A stretch of DNA of 64,000 nucleotides from Sneathiellales bacterium (GCA_028277845.1 JANQFL010000066.1:1-64000), one strand, 5' to 3'; positions 26,265-36,472 are shown, counted from the first letter of the stretch. The notes: a model not told the origin generated them from the sequence alone. A program made the numbers and translations.

Positions 26265-28006
26265 TGTCGGGTCCACTCCCTGATTTTCGCTTCCAGCTCG
26301 GCCGGGCGCAGCGGCAGCGGGCCGGGCCGGTGGAAGGGTTCGGCGTTGGTGTCCAGGCCGAAGTGGCTGTAGAGGTAATGATAGAATTGCGCGCTGTGGG
26401 TCTGTTCGACGACCAGGGTGCGCTCGACCCCGTCCAGTGCCTCGGCCAGCCACTCGGGCTTGGCCGGTGCCAGCAGGCGCAGCGACACGACCCGCACCTT
26501 GGACCCGTCCGGGTCGACCCGCCGGGCGGCTTCGCGCACCGGGCCGGTCATGGAGCCCCAGGTGACCACGGCGACGTCGCCGTCGCCGTCGATATCGGCC
26601 CAGTGGCTGCCGTAGTCGAACTCGACGATCTTCTGCAGGCGCTTTTCCATCTGCGCGGCGTGATCTTCCGCCGTGCTCGACGGCGTGCCGCGCGGATTGT
26701 GTTCCAGGCCGTCCGCCGTGTACTGGCCGCCCGGCGTGCCCGGCAGGCTCATGGGCGAAACACCGGTGCCGGTCAGGGCATAGCGGTTGTAACTTTCGTC
26801 CACCGTGTCGGCGACCAGGCGCCGGGTGGCGAAGGCGATGTCGGCCGGCTTGTCGATGACCGAGATGGTCTGGCCCAACGCCTGATCGGACAATACGATG
26901 GCCGCGGTCTGCATGCTCTCGGCCAGATGCACCGCCCACTGGGTGGTGAACACGCAGTCCGATATGGAGGTCGGCGCCACCACCACGTGGGGCGCGTCGC
27001 CGTGCAGGCCGAACACGGCCAGGTTCAAGTCGCCCTGTTCCGATTTGGTCGGGATGCCGGTGGACGGCCCGCCGCGCATGACGTCGACCACGACGACCGG
27101 GGTTTCCGAGGCGATGGCCAGGCCGATGGATTCGGTCATCAGCGCCAGGCCCGGACCCGACGTGGCGGTCAGCGACGGCGTGCCGCCATAGGACGCGCCG
27201 ATGGCCATGTTGATGGACGCCAGTTCGTCCTCGGCCTGCACCAGATTGCCCCCGACCTTGGGCAGGCGCGGCGACATCCATTCGAGGATCTCGGTGGCCG
27301 GGGTGATCGGGTAGGCGGCGACGAAACGGATGCCGCCGCGCAGCGCACCCAGGCCGGCGGCCTGGTTGCCGGTGATGACCCAGTGTTCCGGTCCGTTCTG
27401 CGCCGGCGTCGACAGCTTGGGAAAGGACGGCAGGTCGCGGGCGCACTTGGCGCCCAGTTCTGCGGCGGCGGTGGAGGACTCGATCGCCATGGCGCCCTTC
27501 TTGCCCAATCGGCTTTCCAGCACGTCTTCCACGGCGTCGGGCTGAATGCCCATCAGGGTGCAGACGACGCCCAGGGCCAGCATGTTGGGCCGGCCGCCGG
27601 AGACATCCTTCAGCAGCGCCTTGACGTCCAGTTCGGCTATGCGGGCGCCGCCCTTGGTGAAGGCGTCCGGCACCGTGGCGCCGGCTTCGCCGCTGACGAT
27701 CAGGCTGGCCGTGTCGAGCGGGATCTCGGCCGAGAAGCGTTCGGCGTTTTTCCAGTCGATGGCATAGAGCATGTCGAAGCGGTCGCTCGGCGCATCCACC
27801 GGGCGGCTCGACAGGGTGACATAGGCCGCCGCTTCGCCGCCGCGGATCTGCGGCCCGGACGAGCGCGTCATCATGCCGTACCAGCCGGCTTTCGAGGCGG
27901 CCCGCAGCAGGAAGTCGCCGGCGGTCATGACACCGCTGCCGCCGCTGCCGACCAAGGCGACCGTGATGGTCTCTGCCGCTTGCGCGGCCGGGTCCGAAGT
28001 GTTCAT
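26261..28006 (-). CDS. korA: 2-oxoglutarate:ferredoxin oxidoreductase, fused gamma-alpha subunit
   Basis: A 581-residue protein. The N-terminal gamma domain (1-190) starts with [17 protein letters not shown] and [13 protein letters not shown]. The alpha domain (about 205-570) has [51 protein letters not shown] and a C-terminal [12 protein letters not shown] segment. The fused arrangement is the one found in KorA. It heads the operon korA-korB-ferritin-like-ridA and is divergent from had, with a 186-bp shared promoter region. It acts in the cytoplasm as the reductant supply for ring reduction. Confidence 0.92.
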   Translation of the reverse strand: MNTSDPAAQAAETITVALVGSGGSGVMTAGDFLLRAASKAGWYGMMTRSSGPQIRGGEAAAYVTLSSRPVDAPSDRFDMLYAIDWKNAERFSAEIPLDTASLIVSGEAGATVPDAFTKGGARIAELDVKALLKDVSGGRPNMLALGVVCTLMGIQPDAVEDVLESRLGKKGAMAIESSTAAAELGAKCARDLPSFPKLSTPAQNGPEHWVITGNQAAGLGALRGGIRFVAAYPITPATEILEWMSPRLPKVGGNLVQAEDELASINMAIGASYGGTPSLTATSGPGLALMTESIGLAIASETPVVVVDVMRGGPSTGIPTKSEQGDLNLAVFGLHGDAPHVVVAPTSISDCVFTTQWAVHLAESMQTAAIVLSDQALGQTISVIDKPADIAFATRRLVADTVDESYNRYALTGTGVSPMSLPGTPGGQYTADGLEHNPRGTPSSTAEDHAAQMEKRLQKIVEFDYGSHWADIDGDGDVAVVTWGSMTGPVREAARRVDPDGSKVRVVSLRLLAPAKPEWLAEALDGVERTLVVEQTHSAQFYHYLYSHFGLDTNAEPFHRPGPLPLRPAELEAKIREWTRQ

Positions 28007-28063
28007 TCCGGCTGTCCTCCTGATCGCGAAATCAAATCCATACTGAAATTGAGGAAATTTGTA

Positions 28064-28096
28064 TTGACAGCAATTATCGTAATCCAGTACGGTAAT
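28064..28096 (+). promoter_or_regulatory. promoter and operator in front of the had-oah-dch-bcr operon
   Basis: TTGACA (28064-28069) is a perfect -35 element; TACGGT (28088-28093, 18-base spacing) is a weak -10. The near-palindrome ATTATCGTA (28073-28081), 6 bases, TACGGTAAT (28088-28096) has 9-bp arms with one mismatch and covers the spacer and the -10. A protein bound there would block RNA polymerase, as expected for a BadM/Rrf2-type repressor. The distance to the had ATG is about 97 bases. Confidence 0.6.
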
Positions 28097-28192
28097 ACCA
28101 AATTAAAACGGATCGACACGGTTCGTCAACAAAAAAATCAAGTTCGATCAAGGGTTTCTGGGCAGGGTTTTGGTTTCAAAGGGGCTTTGATA

Positions 28193-29269
28193 ATGGGTAT
28201 CGACGCTTACCGATGGATGATGACGGAGGCCGGACAACCCTTCCAAAAGGAGGCGTTTGATCCGTTCCCGCTGGCCGCCGGCGATGTGCTGGTGGAAATC
28301 GCGGGCTGTGGCGTCTGCCATACCGATCTCGGTTATTACTATGACGGCGTGCGCACCAATTCCGCGCTGCCGCTGGCCTTGGGTCACGAAATCAGCGGCC
28401 GCGTGGTGGCCACCGGCGACGGCGCGGAAGACTGGACCGGCGCCGCGGTGGTCGTGCCGGCGGTCATGCCGTGCGGCGAATGCGAACTCTGCAAAAAGGG
28501 CCGCGGCTCCATCTGCCGCAGCCAGAAGATGCCGGGCAACGACATCCAGGGCGGTTTCGCCAGCCATATCGTCGTGCCGGCCAACGGCCTGTGCCGGGTC
28601 GATGAAGGCAAGCTGGCCAATGCCGGTTTGGCCCTGGCCGATCTGTCGGTGGTGGCCGATGCCGTCACCACGCCCTATCAGGCGGTGACCCGCGCCGGCG
28701 TCAAGCAAGGCGACGTGGCCATCATCATCGGGGTCGGCGGGGTCGGCGGGTATGCCGCCCAGATCAACGCCGCCTTCGGCGCCACCGTGATCGCCATCGA
28801 CGTGGACCAGGCCAAGCTCGATGCCCTGGACGGGCAGGGCGTGGCCCTGGCCCTCAACGCCCGCGAATTCGAGGGCCGCGAGCTGAAGAAGCGCATCCAG
28901 GGCTTCATCAAGGACAACAACCTGTCGCCGTTCGAGTGGTTCATCTTCGAGTGCTCGGGCACGGCCGCCGGCCAGAACACGGCGTTCGGGCTGCTGACCT
29001 TCGGGTCGACCCTGTGCGTCGTCGGCTTCACCATGGACAAGCTGGAACTGCGGCTGTCCAACCTGATGGCCTTCGACGCCCGCGCCATGGGCAACTGGGG
29101 TTGCGTGCCGGAGCTGTACGGACCCGCCGTCGACATGGTGCTCGACGGCCGCGTCAAGCTGGCGCCGTTCGTCGAACAGCACCCGCTCGATTCCATCAAC
29201 GACATTTTCGAAGCGGCCCACGCCCACAAGCTGACCAAGCGGGCCGTCCTCGTCCCGTCACACACCTGA
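28193..29269 (+). CDS. had: 6-hydroxycyclohex-1-ene-1-carbonyl-CoA dehydrogenase
   Basis: A 358-residue zinc-type medium-chain dehydrogenase. It oxidises 6-hydroxycyclohex-1-ene-1-carbonyl-CoA to the 6-oxo compound with NAD+, the second step after benzoyl-CoA reduction. Catalytic zinc ligands are C42 (GVCHTD) and the LALGHE block. The structural zinc set is C94, C97, C100 and C108 in [16 protein letters not shown], and the Rossmann loop is [11 protein letters not shown]. The ATG at 28193 is preceded by AAAGGGG; the open frame extends far upstream but only noncoding promoter DNA lies there. It is the first gene of the rightward operon, followed by oah after 36 bp. Confidence 0.93.
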   Translation: MGIDAYRWMMTEAGQPFQKEAFDPFPLAAGDVLVEIAGCGVCHTDLGYYYDGVRTNSALPLALGHEISGRVVATGDGAEDWTGAAVVVPAVMPCGECELCKKGRGSICRSQKMPGNDIQGGFASHIVVPANGLCRVDEGKLANAGLALADLSVVADAVTTPYQAVTRAGVKQGDVAIIIGVGGVGGYAAQINAAFGATVIAIDVDQAKLDALDGQGVALALNAREFEGRELKKRIQGFIKDNNLSPFEWFIFECSGTAAGQNTAFGLLTFGSTLCVVGFTMDKLELRLSNLMAFDARAMGNWGCVPELYGPAVDMVLDGRVKLAPFVEQHPLDSINDIFEAAHAHKLTKRAVLVPSHT

Positions 29270-29305
29270 TCATCCGGCCGTGACGACGGCCGAGGGAGCA
29301 AGACA

Positions 29306-30418
29306 ATGACCGAACTGTTTGATTTCAACGAACACGACATCACCCCCGCCAGCGACGTAGCGGGTATCGATTACGAACTCAAGCCCGCCACCCTGCCCGA
29401 CGGATCGGTCGCCGAGGGCCTCTACAACGCCTGGATCACCCTGAACAATCCGGGCCAGTACAACTCCTACACCACCGACATGGTGAAGGGTGCCATCCTG
29501 GCCTTCCGCCGCGCCTCCAACGCCCGCGACGTGGTTTCGGTGGTCTTCACCGGTGCCGGTGACAAGGCCTTCTGCACCGGCGGCAACACCAAGGAATACG
29601 CCGAGTACTACGCCGGCCGGCCGCAGGAATACCGCCAGTACATGCGGCTGTTCAACGACATGGTCTCGGCCATCCTGGGCTGCGACAAGCCGGTGGTCTG
29701 CCGCGTCAATGGCATGCGCATCGGCGGCGGCCAGGAAATCGGCATGGCCTGCGACTATTCCGTCGCCCAGGACCTGGCCCGCTTCGGCCAGGCCGGCCCG
29801 AAGCACGGCTCCGCCCCGATCGGCGGCGCCACCGACTTCCTGCCGATCGTCATGGGCGCCGAGCGGGCCATGGAATCGGGCACGCTGTGTGAGAGCTGGT
29901 CGGCCCACAAGGCCTACTTCAACGGCATGATCATGAACGTGGTGCCGGCCCTCAAGGTCGACGGCGAATACGTCGCCAACCCGCTGGTCGAAACCCAGAC
30001 CATGGTCGACAAGTACGGCCGCCTGGCGTTCGGCGAATCCAAGACCGGCGACGACCTGGCCGCCGGCAAGGCCATGCTGAAAAGCGGCGAGGTCGATCTC
30101 TCGATGCTGGACGCCGAGGTCGAGGCCCTGTGCGCCAAGCTGGTGCTGACCTTCCCCGACTGCCTGACCAAGACCATCGAGGAACTGCGCAAGCCCAAGC
30201 TGGAAGCCTGGAACCGCAACAAGGAAGACGCCCGCGCCTGGCTCGCCAACAACATGATGACCGAAGCCAAGGCCGGCTTCCGCGCCTTCAACGAAGGCAC
30301 CAAGCAAAGCCGCGAGGTCGACTTCGTCGCCCTGCGCCGCGACCTGGCCAAGGGCGTGCGCTGGACCGACGACTACATCGACTCGCTGATGCCGGCCAAC
30401 CGGCAGGCGGCGGAGTAG
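29306..30418 (+). CDS. oah: 6-oxocyclohex-1-ene-1-carbonyl-CoA hydrolase
   Basis: A 370-residue crotonase-family enzyme that adds water and hydrolytically opens the ring of 6-oxocyclohex-1-ene-1-carbonyl-CoA, giving 3-hydroxypimelyl-CoA. Crotonase motifs are FTGAGDKAFCTGGNTKEYAE (first oxyanion-hole strand) and GMRIGGGQEIGMACDYSVA (second). QAGPKHGSAPIGGATDFLP is characteristic of Oah. It is longer than typical enoyl-CoA hydratases because of a C-terminal helical extension, normal for this enzyme. A GAGGGAG motif precedes the ATG. It lies between had and dch in the expected Thauera/Magnetospirillum order. Confidence 0.93.
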   Translation: MTELFDFNEHDITPASDVAGIDYELKPATLPDGSVAEGLYNAWITLNNPGQYNSYTTDMVKGAILAFRRASNARDVVSVVFTGAGDKAFCTGGNTKEYAEYYAGRPQEYRQYMRLFNDMVSAILGCDKPVVCRVNGMRIGGGQEIGMACDYSVAQDLARFGQAGPKHGSAPIGGATDFLPIVMGAERAMESGTLCESWSAHKAYFNGMIMNVVPALKVDGEYVANPLVETQTMVDKYGRLAFGESKTGDDLAAGKAMLKSGEVDLSMLDAEVEALCAKLVLTFPDCLTKTIEELRKPKLEAWNRNKEDARAWLANNMMTEAKAGFRAFNEGTKQSREVDFVALRRDLAKGVRWTDDYIDSLMPANRQAAE

Positions 30419-30428
30419 GGCCAGGGCC

Positions 30429-31202
30429 ATGAACGAAGCGGTCCCCGCAAAGGTCTGGCTGGAGCACGAAGGTACGCTGCTGCGTATCCGTCTGGCCCGG
30501 CCGAAGGCCAACGTGATCGACGCCGCCATGTGCAAGGCGTTGTCCGAGGCCTTCCACAACCACGTCAACCAGCCCGAGCTGCGGGCCGTCATCCTCGACG
30601 CCGACGGACCGCACTTCAGCTTCGGCGCCAGCGTCGAGGAGCACCTGCCCGACCAGTGCGCCGACATGCTGCACGGCTTCCATGCCCTGATCCTGCAGAT
30701 CCTGGCGGCCCCCGTGCCGGTGCTGGTGGCGATCCGCGGCCAGTGCCTGGGCGGCGGGCTGGAACTGGCCTGCGCCGGCTCCATCTTGTTCGCCGAACCC
30801 GGCGCCATGATGGGCCAGCCCGAAATCAGCCTGGCGGTGATCGCGCCGGCGGCGTCGTGCCTGTTGCCGCAGCGTATCGGCCAGGCCCGCGCCGAGGACC
30901 TGCTGTTCTCGGGCCGCAGCGTCAAGGCCGACGAGGCCCTGGCCATGGGTCTGGTCAACTTCGTGGCCGACGACCCGGAAGCCGCGGCCGTCGCCTATTT
31001 CGAGAAACACCTGGCGCCGAAAAGCGCCAGCTCCTTGCGCCACGCCGTGCGTGCCGCCCGCAAGGGCGAAATCGGCGGCATCAAGCGCAAGCTGGAAGCC
31101 GTCGAGAGCCTGTATCTCGACGACCTGATGAAAACGCACGATGCCGTCGAGGGCCTGCAGGCCTTCCTCGAAAAACGTGCCGCCCAATGGCAAGACCGGT
31201 AA
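30429..31202 (+). CDS. dch: cyclohexa-1,5-diene-1-carbonyl-CoA hydratase (dienoyl-CoA hydratase)
   Basis: A 257-residue enoyl-CoA hydratase-family protein that adds water to the dienoyl-CoA product of benzoyl-CoA reductase to give the 6-hydroxy-ene-CoA. Visible are IRLARPKANVIDAAM, the oxyanion-hole block PHFSFGASVEEHLPDQC, and IRGQCLGGGLELACAGSILF. The family-specific GASVEEHLP region is as in Dch. It begins 10 bp after oah, and bcrC follows after 17 bp. The length is standard. Confidence 0.93.
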   Translation: MNEAVPAKVWLEHEGTLLRIRLARPKANVIDAAMCKALSEAFHNHVNQPELRAVILDADGPHFSFGASVEEHLPDQCADMLHGFHALILQILAAPVPVLVAIRGQCLGGGLELACAGSILFAEPGAMMGQPEISLAVIAPAASCLLPQRIGQARAEDLLFSGRSVKADEALAMGLVNFVADDPEAAAVAYFEKHLAPKSASSLRHAVRAARKGEIGGIKRKLEAVESLYLDDLMKTHDAVEGLQAFLEKRAAQWQDR

Positions 31203-31219
31203 GTGGGGAGATTAACGCC

Positions 31220-32383
31220 ATGTCCACGCAAGAAATCGTCAATCGCTGCCAGGCCCTGTTCGACGACCTGGACTTCACGGCGATCAAGGAATGGAAGGAC
31301 GCCGAGCCCGGCCGCAAGGCCATCGGCTACATGCCGGTCTACGTGCCGCGGGAGATCATCCACGCCGCCGGCATGCTGCCCGTCGGCATCATGGGCGGCG
31401 GCGACCAGCTCGAGGTCATCCACGGCGACGCCTACTACCAGTCCTACATCTGCCGCATCCCGCGCTCGACCATCGAGCTGGGCGTGACCGGCCGGCTGGA
31501 CAGCCTGGACGGTATGCTGTTCCCCAGCATCTGCGACGTCATCCGCAACCTGTCGGGCATGTGGAAGATGATGTTCAAGGACAAGTACGTCCGCTACTTC
31601 GATGCGCCGCAGAACTACGACGACGAGGTCGGCGGCAAGTTCTACATCGAGGAACTGAACCACCTGCGCAACGACCTGGCCAAGCTGGCCGGGCGCGAGG
31701 TCACCGACGACGACATCCGCAACTCCATCGCCATCTACAACGAGAACCGCGAGGCCATCAACGAGCTCTACCAGTTCCGTGCCGAGAAGCCGTGGAAGGC
31801 GTTGAGCGCCGAGGTCTACCTGGTGGTGCGCGCCGGCATGGTGCTGCCGCCCGAGGAACACACGAAGCTGGTGCGCGACTACATCGCCGCCGCCGACGCC
31901 GAGGACCGGCCGCTGCGCGACAACTGCCGCGTCGTGGTGTCGGGCGTGTTCTGCGAGCAGCCGCCGATCGGCCTCATCAAGTCCATCGAGATGGCCGGCT
32001 GCTACATCGTCGACGACGACTTCATGCTGGTCACCCGCTGGCTGCTGGACGCAGTGCCGACCGACGGCGACCCGGTGAAGAACCTGGCCGACGCCTTCCT
32101 GCACTATTCCAACGAGACCGCGGCCAAGTACGTGGACAAGAAGGAAAACAAGGGCGTCTACCTGGTCGACTCGGTGCGCAACAACGCCGCCGAGGGCGTC
32201 ATCTTCGCGGCGCCCAGCTTCTGCGACCCGGCGCTGCTGGACCGGCCCATGCTGCAGCACGCCCTGGCCAACCAGAACATTCCCTACACGGCGTTCAAAT
32301 ACGCCGAGAATTCCGGGCAGATGCAGCCCATCCGCGAGCAGGCCGGCACTTTCGCCGATTCCATCAAACTCTGGAGCGCATGA
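31220..32383 (+). CDS. bcrC: benzoyl-CoA reductase subunit C
   Basis: A 387-residue subunit of ATP-dependent (class I) benzoyl-CoA reductase. BcrB and BcrC form the substrate-binding iron-sulfur module, related to 2-hydroxyacyl-CoA dehydratase components. Visible cysteines for cluster binding include SYICRIPRS, PSICDVIRN and SGVFCEQPP. The RKAIGYMPVYVPREIIHAAG N-terminus is diagnostic of this family. GGGGAG lies ten bases before the ATG. The bcrC-B-A-D order matches Thauera aromatica. Confidence 0.93.
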   Translation: MSTQEIVNRCQALFDDLDFTAIKEWKDAEPGRKAIGYMPVYVPREIIHAAGMLPVGIMGGGDQLEVIHGDAYYQSYICRIPRSTIELGVTGRLDSLDGMLFPSICDVIRNLSGMWKMMFKDKYVRYFDAPQNYDDEVGGKFYIEELNHLRNDLAKLAGREVTDDDIRNSIAIYNENREAINELYQFRAEKPWKALSAEVYLVVRAGMVLPPEEHTKLVRDYIAAADAEDRPLRDNCRVVVSGVFCEQPPIGLIKSIEMAGCYIVDDDFMLVTRWLLDAVPTDGDPVKNLADAFLHYSNETAAKYVDKKENKGVYLVDSVRNNAAEGVIFAAPSFCDPALLDRPMLQHALANQNIPYTAFKYAENSGQMQPIREQAGTFADSIKLWSA

Positions 32384-32384
32384 C

Positions 32385-33686
32385 ATGAACGCCAAAACAA
32401 AAGCCCCGCAGGAGGTCCTCAAGGAGGACTCCATGTGGAAACAAAAAGAGATGATCAACGCCAACTACCGTGGTTTGGCGCGCGCCCACGAAGACGGCCG
32501 CAAGGTGGCCTCCACCTTCGTGCCGGGCAATCTCAACGAACTGCTCATGTGCTTCGACTTCGCGCGCAACCTGCCGGAGACCAACGCGCTGCAGAACGGC
32601 ATGCGCAAGAAGTCCGGCCGCATGATCATGGAAGCCGAGCGCGCGGGCCATTCGGAAGACGTCTGCACGTATGTCAAGGCGGACCTCGGCATGATGGCCC
32701 AGGGCAATATCGGCCCGACCGGCGATCCGCTGCCGACGCCCGACGTCTTGCTGCTGTCCTACACCGGCTGCTTCACCTTCATGAAGTGGTTCGAGCTGGT
32801 GCGCGAACAGTACGACTGCGAAACCGCCATGCTGCACGTGCCCTACCAGGGCGACGGCACCATCACCTCGACCATGCGCGATTACGTGGTCAAGCAGCTC
32901 AAGGAAGACATCATCCCGACGCTTGAGCGCGTCTCGGGCGTCAAGTTCGACATCGACCGGCTGCGCGAGTATCTGAAGGAATCGGCCAAGGCCGAGGACG
33001 ATCTGGTGTGGGTGCTGCAGAGCGCCAAGAACACGCCCTCGCCCATCGATGCCTATTTCGGCGGCGTCTACTATATCGGCCCCATCTTCACCGCCTTCCG
33101 CGGCACCAAGGAGGCGACCGACTATTACGCCACCCTGCGCAAGGAGATCGAGGAGCGCGTGCGGCTCGGCAAGGGTCCGATCACGCCGGACGGCGAGCTG
33201 ACCGAAGAGAAGTACCGCATCGTCGTCGAGGGCCCGCCCAACTGGACCAGCTTCCGCGAGTTCTGGAAGATGTTCTACGAGGAAGGCGCCGTCGTCGTCG
33301 CCTCGACCTACACCAAGGTGGGCGGCGTCTACGACCAGGGCTTCCGCCACGACCCCGACAACCCGTTGGAGAGTCTGGCCGACTACTGCCTCGGTTGCTA
33401 CACCAACCTGAACCTGCCGAGCCGCGCCGACATGCTGGCCAAGTACGTCGAGGACTATCAGGCCGACGGCCTGCTGATCAACTCGATCAAGAGCTGCAAC
33501 AGCTTCTCGGCCGGCCAATTGCTGCTGCTGCGCGACGTGGAAGAGCGCACCGGCAAGCCCGGCGCCTTCATCGAAACCGACCTGGTCGACCCGCGCTACT
33601 TCTCGGCGGCCAACGTCAAGAACCGCCTGGAAAGCTACTTCCAGATGGTCAACCAGAAGAAGCAAGGAACGGGAGTTGCGGCATGA
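32385..33686 (+). CDS. bcrB: benzoyl-CoA reductase subunit B
   Basis: A 433-residue partner of BcrC in the aromatic-ring-reducing module. Family features are [53 protein letters not shown] and [16 protein letters not shown], which hold the cluster cysteines. It starts 1 base after the bcrC stop and its stop overlaps bcrA in ATGA, so subunits are made in fixed ratio. No truncation. Confidence 0.93.
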   Translation: MNAKTKAPQEVLKEDSMWKQKEMINANYRGLARAHEDGRKVASTFVPGNLNELLMCFDFARNLPETNALQNGMRKKSGRMIMEAERAGHSEDVCTYVKADLGMMAQGNIGPTGDPLPTPDVLLLSYTGCFTFMKWFELVREQYDCETAMLHVPYQGDGTITSTMRDYVVKQLKEDIIPTLERVSGVKFDIDRLREYLKESAKAEDDLVWVLQSAKNTPSPIDAYFGGVYYIGPIFTAFRGTKEATDYYATLRKEIEERVRLGKGPITPDGELTEEKYRIVVEGPPNWTSFREFWKMFYEEGAVVVASTYTKVGGVYDQGFRHDPDNPLESLADYCLGCYTNLNLPSRADMLAKYVEDYQADGLLINSIKSCNSFSAGQLLLLRDVEERTGKPGAFIETDLVDPRYFSAANVKNRLESYFQMVNQKKQGTGVAA

Positions 33687-34996
33687 AGTGTTTCATCGGC
33701 ATCGATCTCGGCTCCACCACCACCAAGGCCGTGGTGCTGGACGAGAACTTCAAGCAGTTGGGGGCGGGTATCACCAACTCCCGCTCCAACTACGACATCG
33801 CCGCCGAGGTGGCGAAGCAGGAAGCGCTGGTCAACACCCGCATGAACCTGGTGCGCCAGTCGCTGGGCGAGGTCGCCGGCCTGGAAGGCAAGCTCGACGA
33901 CTTCCTGACGGCGCTCGAGCGCAACTTCCGCCTCGAGCAGTTCCTCGAGCAGCTCGACGATCTGGAAGCCACCTGTAAGGGCAACGCCACCGGCGACCGC
34001 TTCAAAGGCTATGAGAAAGCCATGGACGAGGCGCTGACGGAAACCTTCGTGCGCCTGCGCGAGGAGGCGCCTGCGCTCTTTGAGCCGGGCGCCCAGCGCA
34101 AGTCCGACTTCTTCCGCGACATCGCCGGCTCCCGCTTCATGGCGGTCGGCGAAGCGGTGGCGAAAGAGGCCAAGCTGGCCTTCGACCTCCTGCTCAACGT
34201 CTACGACCGCTCGATCATCGAGGTGGAAAACCGCATCACCGGCGAGAACCTGGGCGGCCTGGTGCTCGGCGCGCTGGACCGCGCCATCGACACGCTGGGC
34301 CAGGTCAACGGCACCGGCGACGTCATCCGCGCCTCGGTCAAGGACACCCTGGCGCTGGACATGGAGGAAACCTACGTGGTCGGCACCGGTTACGGCCGGG
34401 CGCGGCTGCCGTTCTCGAAGGATCACATCCGCTCCGAGATCCTGTGTCACGGCCTCGGCGCCCACGTCATGTATCCGGACACCCGCACCGTGCTCGACAT
34501 CGGCGGCCAGGACACCAAGGCGATCCAGGTCGACGATGCCGGCATCGTCGAGAGCTTCCAGATGAACGACCGCTGCGCCGCCGGCTGCGGCCGTTATCTC
34601 GGCTACATCGCCGACGAAATGAACGTCGGCCTGCACGAACTGGGCCCGATGGCCATGAAGGCGACCCGCACGGTGCGCATCAACTCGACCTGCACGGTGT
34701 TCGCCGGCGCCGAGCTGCGCGACCGCCTGGCGCTCGGCGAAAAGCGCGAGGACATTCTCTCGGGCCTGCACCGGGCGATCATCCTGCGCGCCATGTCGCT
34801 CTTGTCCCGCTCCGGCGGCATCCGCGACCAGTTCACCTTCACCGGCGGCGTCGCCAACAACGAATCGGCGGTCGACGCGTTGAAGACGCTGGTCAGGGAA
34901 AACTACGGCGACAAGGTTCTCAACATCGACCCCGGCTCGATCTACACCGGGGCCCTGGGCGCGGCCACCTTCGCCCGCCGGGCAGTGGAGGAATAA
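33683..34996 (+). CDS. bcrA: benzoyl-CoA reductase subunit A (ATPase)
   Basis: A 437-residue ASKHA-fold ATPase subunit, homologous to 2-hydroxyglutaryl-CoA dehydratase activator. It opens with [20 protein letters not shown] (phosphate 1). [13 protein letters not shown] is phosphate 2. The bridging [4Fe-4S] cluster is held by [11 protein letters not shown] and a partner Cys nearby. It has an inserted helical domain (residues 40-200) not found in BcrD. With BcrD it hydrolyses two ATP per electron pair to drive electrons from ferredoxin to the ring. The ATG overlaps the bcrB stop. Confidence 0.93.
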   Translation: MKCFIGIDLGSTTTKAVVLDENFKQLGAGITNSRSNYDIAAEVAKQEALVNTRMNLVRQSLGEVAGLEGKLDDFLTALERNFRLEQFLEQLDDLEATCKGNATGDRFKGYEKAMDEALTETFVRLREEAPALFEPGAQRKSDFFRDIAGSRFMAVGEAVAKEAKLAFDLLLNVYDRSIIEVENRITGENLGGLVLGALDRAIDTLGQVNGTGDVIRASVKDTLALDMEETYVVGTGYGRARLPFSKDHIRSEILCHGLGAHVMYPDTRTVLDIGGQDTKAIQVDDAGIVESFQMNDRCAAGCGRYLGYIADEMNVGLHELGPMAMKATRTVRINSTCTVFAGAELRDRLALGEKREDILSGLHRAIILRAMSLLSRSGGIRDQFTFTGGVANNESAVDALKTLVRENYGDKVLNIDPGSIYTGALGAATFARRAVEE

Positions 34997-35000
34997 GACG

Positions 35001-35843
35001 ATGACGTACACAGTAGGAATCGACATCGGCACCGGCGCGGTCAAGACGGCCCTGTTCCGGGTCGAGAACGACGAGACCGAATGGCTCGGCCGCCACACCA
35101 GCCGCATCCGCCGGCGCGATCCGCTCAAGCTGGCCGAGGACGCCTACCACGACCTGATCGCCGAAGCGGGATTGTCCGCCGACGACATCGCCTACGTGGC
35201 GACCACGGGCGAGGGCGAGAACGTGCCGTTCCGCACTGGCCACTTCTATTCCATGACCACCCACGCCCGCGGCGGGGTCTACCTGGAACCGGAAGCCCGC
35301 TCCGTGCTCGACGTCGGCGCCCTGCACGGCCGCGCCATCTCCATCGACGACCGCGGCAAGGTGCTGAGCTACAAGATGACCAGCCAGTGCGCCTCGGGCT
35401 CGGGCCAGTTCCTGGAAAACATCGCCCGCTATCTGGGCGTCGCCCAGGACGAAGTGGGCAGCCTGTCCAAGGAAGCCGACGATCCGGAAAACGTCTCCTC
35501 GATCTGCGCCGTGCTGGCCGAGACCGACGTCATCAACATGGTGTCGCGCGGCATCTCCACGGCCAACATCCTCAAGGGCATCCACCTCTCCATGGCCGGA
35601 CGCCTGGTGAAGCTGCTCAAGGCCATCAAGGCCGGCGACGGCGTCGTGCTGATGACCGGCGGCCTGGCGCTGGACGAAGGCCTGGTCAACGCCATGCGCG
35701 AACAGGCCGAGGAACAGAAGGTCGAGCTCAACGTCGCCAACCACCCCGACAGCATCTACGCCGGCGCCATCGGCGCCGCCCTGTGGGGCGCCTTCCGCTA
35801 CGAGAAGCTGGCGCAGTTGGAGACTCTGGCGAAGGCGAGCTGA
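35001..35843 (+). CDS. bcrD: benzoyl-CoA reductase subunit D (ATPase)
   Basis: A 280-residue ASKHA ATPase, the second subunit of the electron-activating module. Motifs are TVGIDIGTGAVKTALF, VLDVGALHGRAISID, QCASGSGQFLENIARYLGVA (cluster Cys) and VLMTGGLALDEGLVNAM. In BcrD the loop that reads GGQDTK in BcrA is GALHGR, as usual for this subunit. It follows bcrA by 4 bp. After the stop comes a 239-bp gap with a palindromic repeat before the ferredoxin gene. Confidence 0.93.
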   Translation: MTYTVGIDIGTGAVKTALFRVENDETEWLGRHTSRIRRRDPLKLAEDAYHDLIAEAGLSADDIAYVATTGEGENVPFRTGHFYSMTTHARGGVYLEPEARSVLDVGALHGRAISIDDRGKVLSYKMTSQCASGSGQFLENIARYLGVAQDEVGSLSKEADDPENVSSICAVLAETDVINMVSRGISTANILKGIHLSMAGRLVKLLKAIKAGDGVVLMTGGLALDEGLVNAMREQAEEQKVELNVANHPDSIYAGAIGAALWGAFRYEKLAQLETLAKAS

Positions 35844-35875
35844 TGTTCACGGTTGTCGCGCTCTGACATTCGGAC

Positions 35876-35951
35876 GGCCCGCTCCCCCGTCCCAAACGCC
35901 CTCACAGAATCGCGGGTGGTTGGCCAAAGATTAGATTTGGGGGAGCGGGCC
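35876..35951. repeat. dispersed palindromic repeat, copy A
   Basis: Perfect 13-bp arms GGCCCGCTCCCCC (35876-35888) and GGGGGAGCGGGCC (35939-35951) bracket a segment containing GGGTGGTTGGCCAAAGA. The same arms and core occur in the opposite orientation at 43909-44003. Copy A lies between bcrD and fdx, so it may affect transcript processing or separate ferredoxin expression from the rest of the operon. Confidence 0.7.
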
Positions 35952-36082
35952 GGCCAGGCCGCGGAACGCGGATAAACAGAAAAGCGCGGCAACGGGATTG
36001 ATTGGACGCAATTACGGGGGGTGATTTTTTACGTTTAAGGTCACCGTGAAGACCCGCGATTGAGGAAGACAAGGAGGCTTAA

Positions 36083-36325
36083 ATGGCCCTGATGATTACC
36101 GAAGACTGCACCAACTGCGATGCGTGCGTCGAACCCTGCCCGAACGATGCCATCACGGCCGGCGACGACATCTACGTCATCGACGCCTTCAAGTGCACCG
36201 AATGCGTCGGCGCCGAGGACGAGCCCCAATGCATGCTCGTCTGCCCGGCCGACTGCATCGTGCCCAACCCGGAATTCGAGGAAAGTGAAGACGAGTTGAT
36301 GGCCAAATACGAATCGCTGCACTGA
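36083..36325 (+). CDS. fdx: 2[4Fe-4S] ferredoxin (electron donor to benzoyl-CoA reductase)
   Basis: An 80-residue ferredoxin. Cluster I ligands are C9, C12, C15 and C19 (CTNCDACVEPCP); cluster II ligands are C38 and C41, then after 8 residues C50 and C54, with C58 following. The 8-residue loop between the Cys pairs and the C-terminal extension are those of Alvin-type ferredoxins used by BCR. AGGAGG at 36071-36076 precedes the ATG. Its 3' end and terminator are repeated about 1.07 kb downstream as a fragment, and the gap between holds unrelated AT-rich DNA. Confidence 0.93.
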   Translation: MALMITEDCTNCDACVEPCPNDAITAGDDIYVIDAFKCTECVGAEDEPQCMLVCPADCIVPNPEFEESEDELMAKYESLH

Positions 36326-36472
36326 CAGCGATATAGACGTCTGCCCGGCGCAGGGATGTCATGCCCTCTGCGCAGGATGCAGATTGCGGTGTGCCGCTCG
36401 AGTCTTTCCGAAGCCCCGGAATCGACGCACACCCGGTGCTCCCGGATCCCTCAGGATTCGGGAGCATTTTTT
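36228..36472 (+). repeat. direct repeat: fdx 3' end plus terminator, intact copy
   Basis: About 245 bp covering the last 31 codons of fdx, 112 bp of downstream DNA and the hairpin terminator. It matches 37296-37547 closely along its length, including noncoding blocks such as GATGCAGATTGCGGTGTGCC. Within the coding part the copies differ at 29 of 31 residues by nothing or by synonymous changes. Confidence 0.88.
36438..36472. terminator. terminator downstream of fdx
   Basis: Arms GCTCCCGGATC (36438-36448) and GATTCGGGAGC (36455-36465), one mismatch, then A and six T. On the other strand an A-run precedes it. The reading frame of the leftward membrane-protein gene closes inside this hairpin (stop at 36451-36453). 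Confidence 0.85.

Noticed and set aside
26246-29269. A 1007-codon plus-strand frame joining antisense korAB DNA to had
   Set aside because: Only the last 358 codons from 28193 match a known protein (Had). The earlier part is the antisense of korA and korB, an artefact of high GC.
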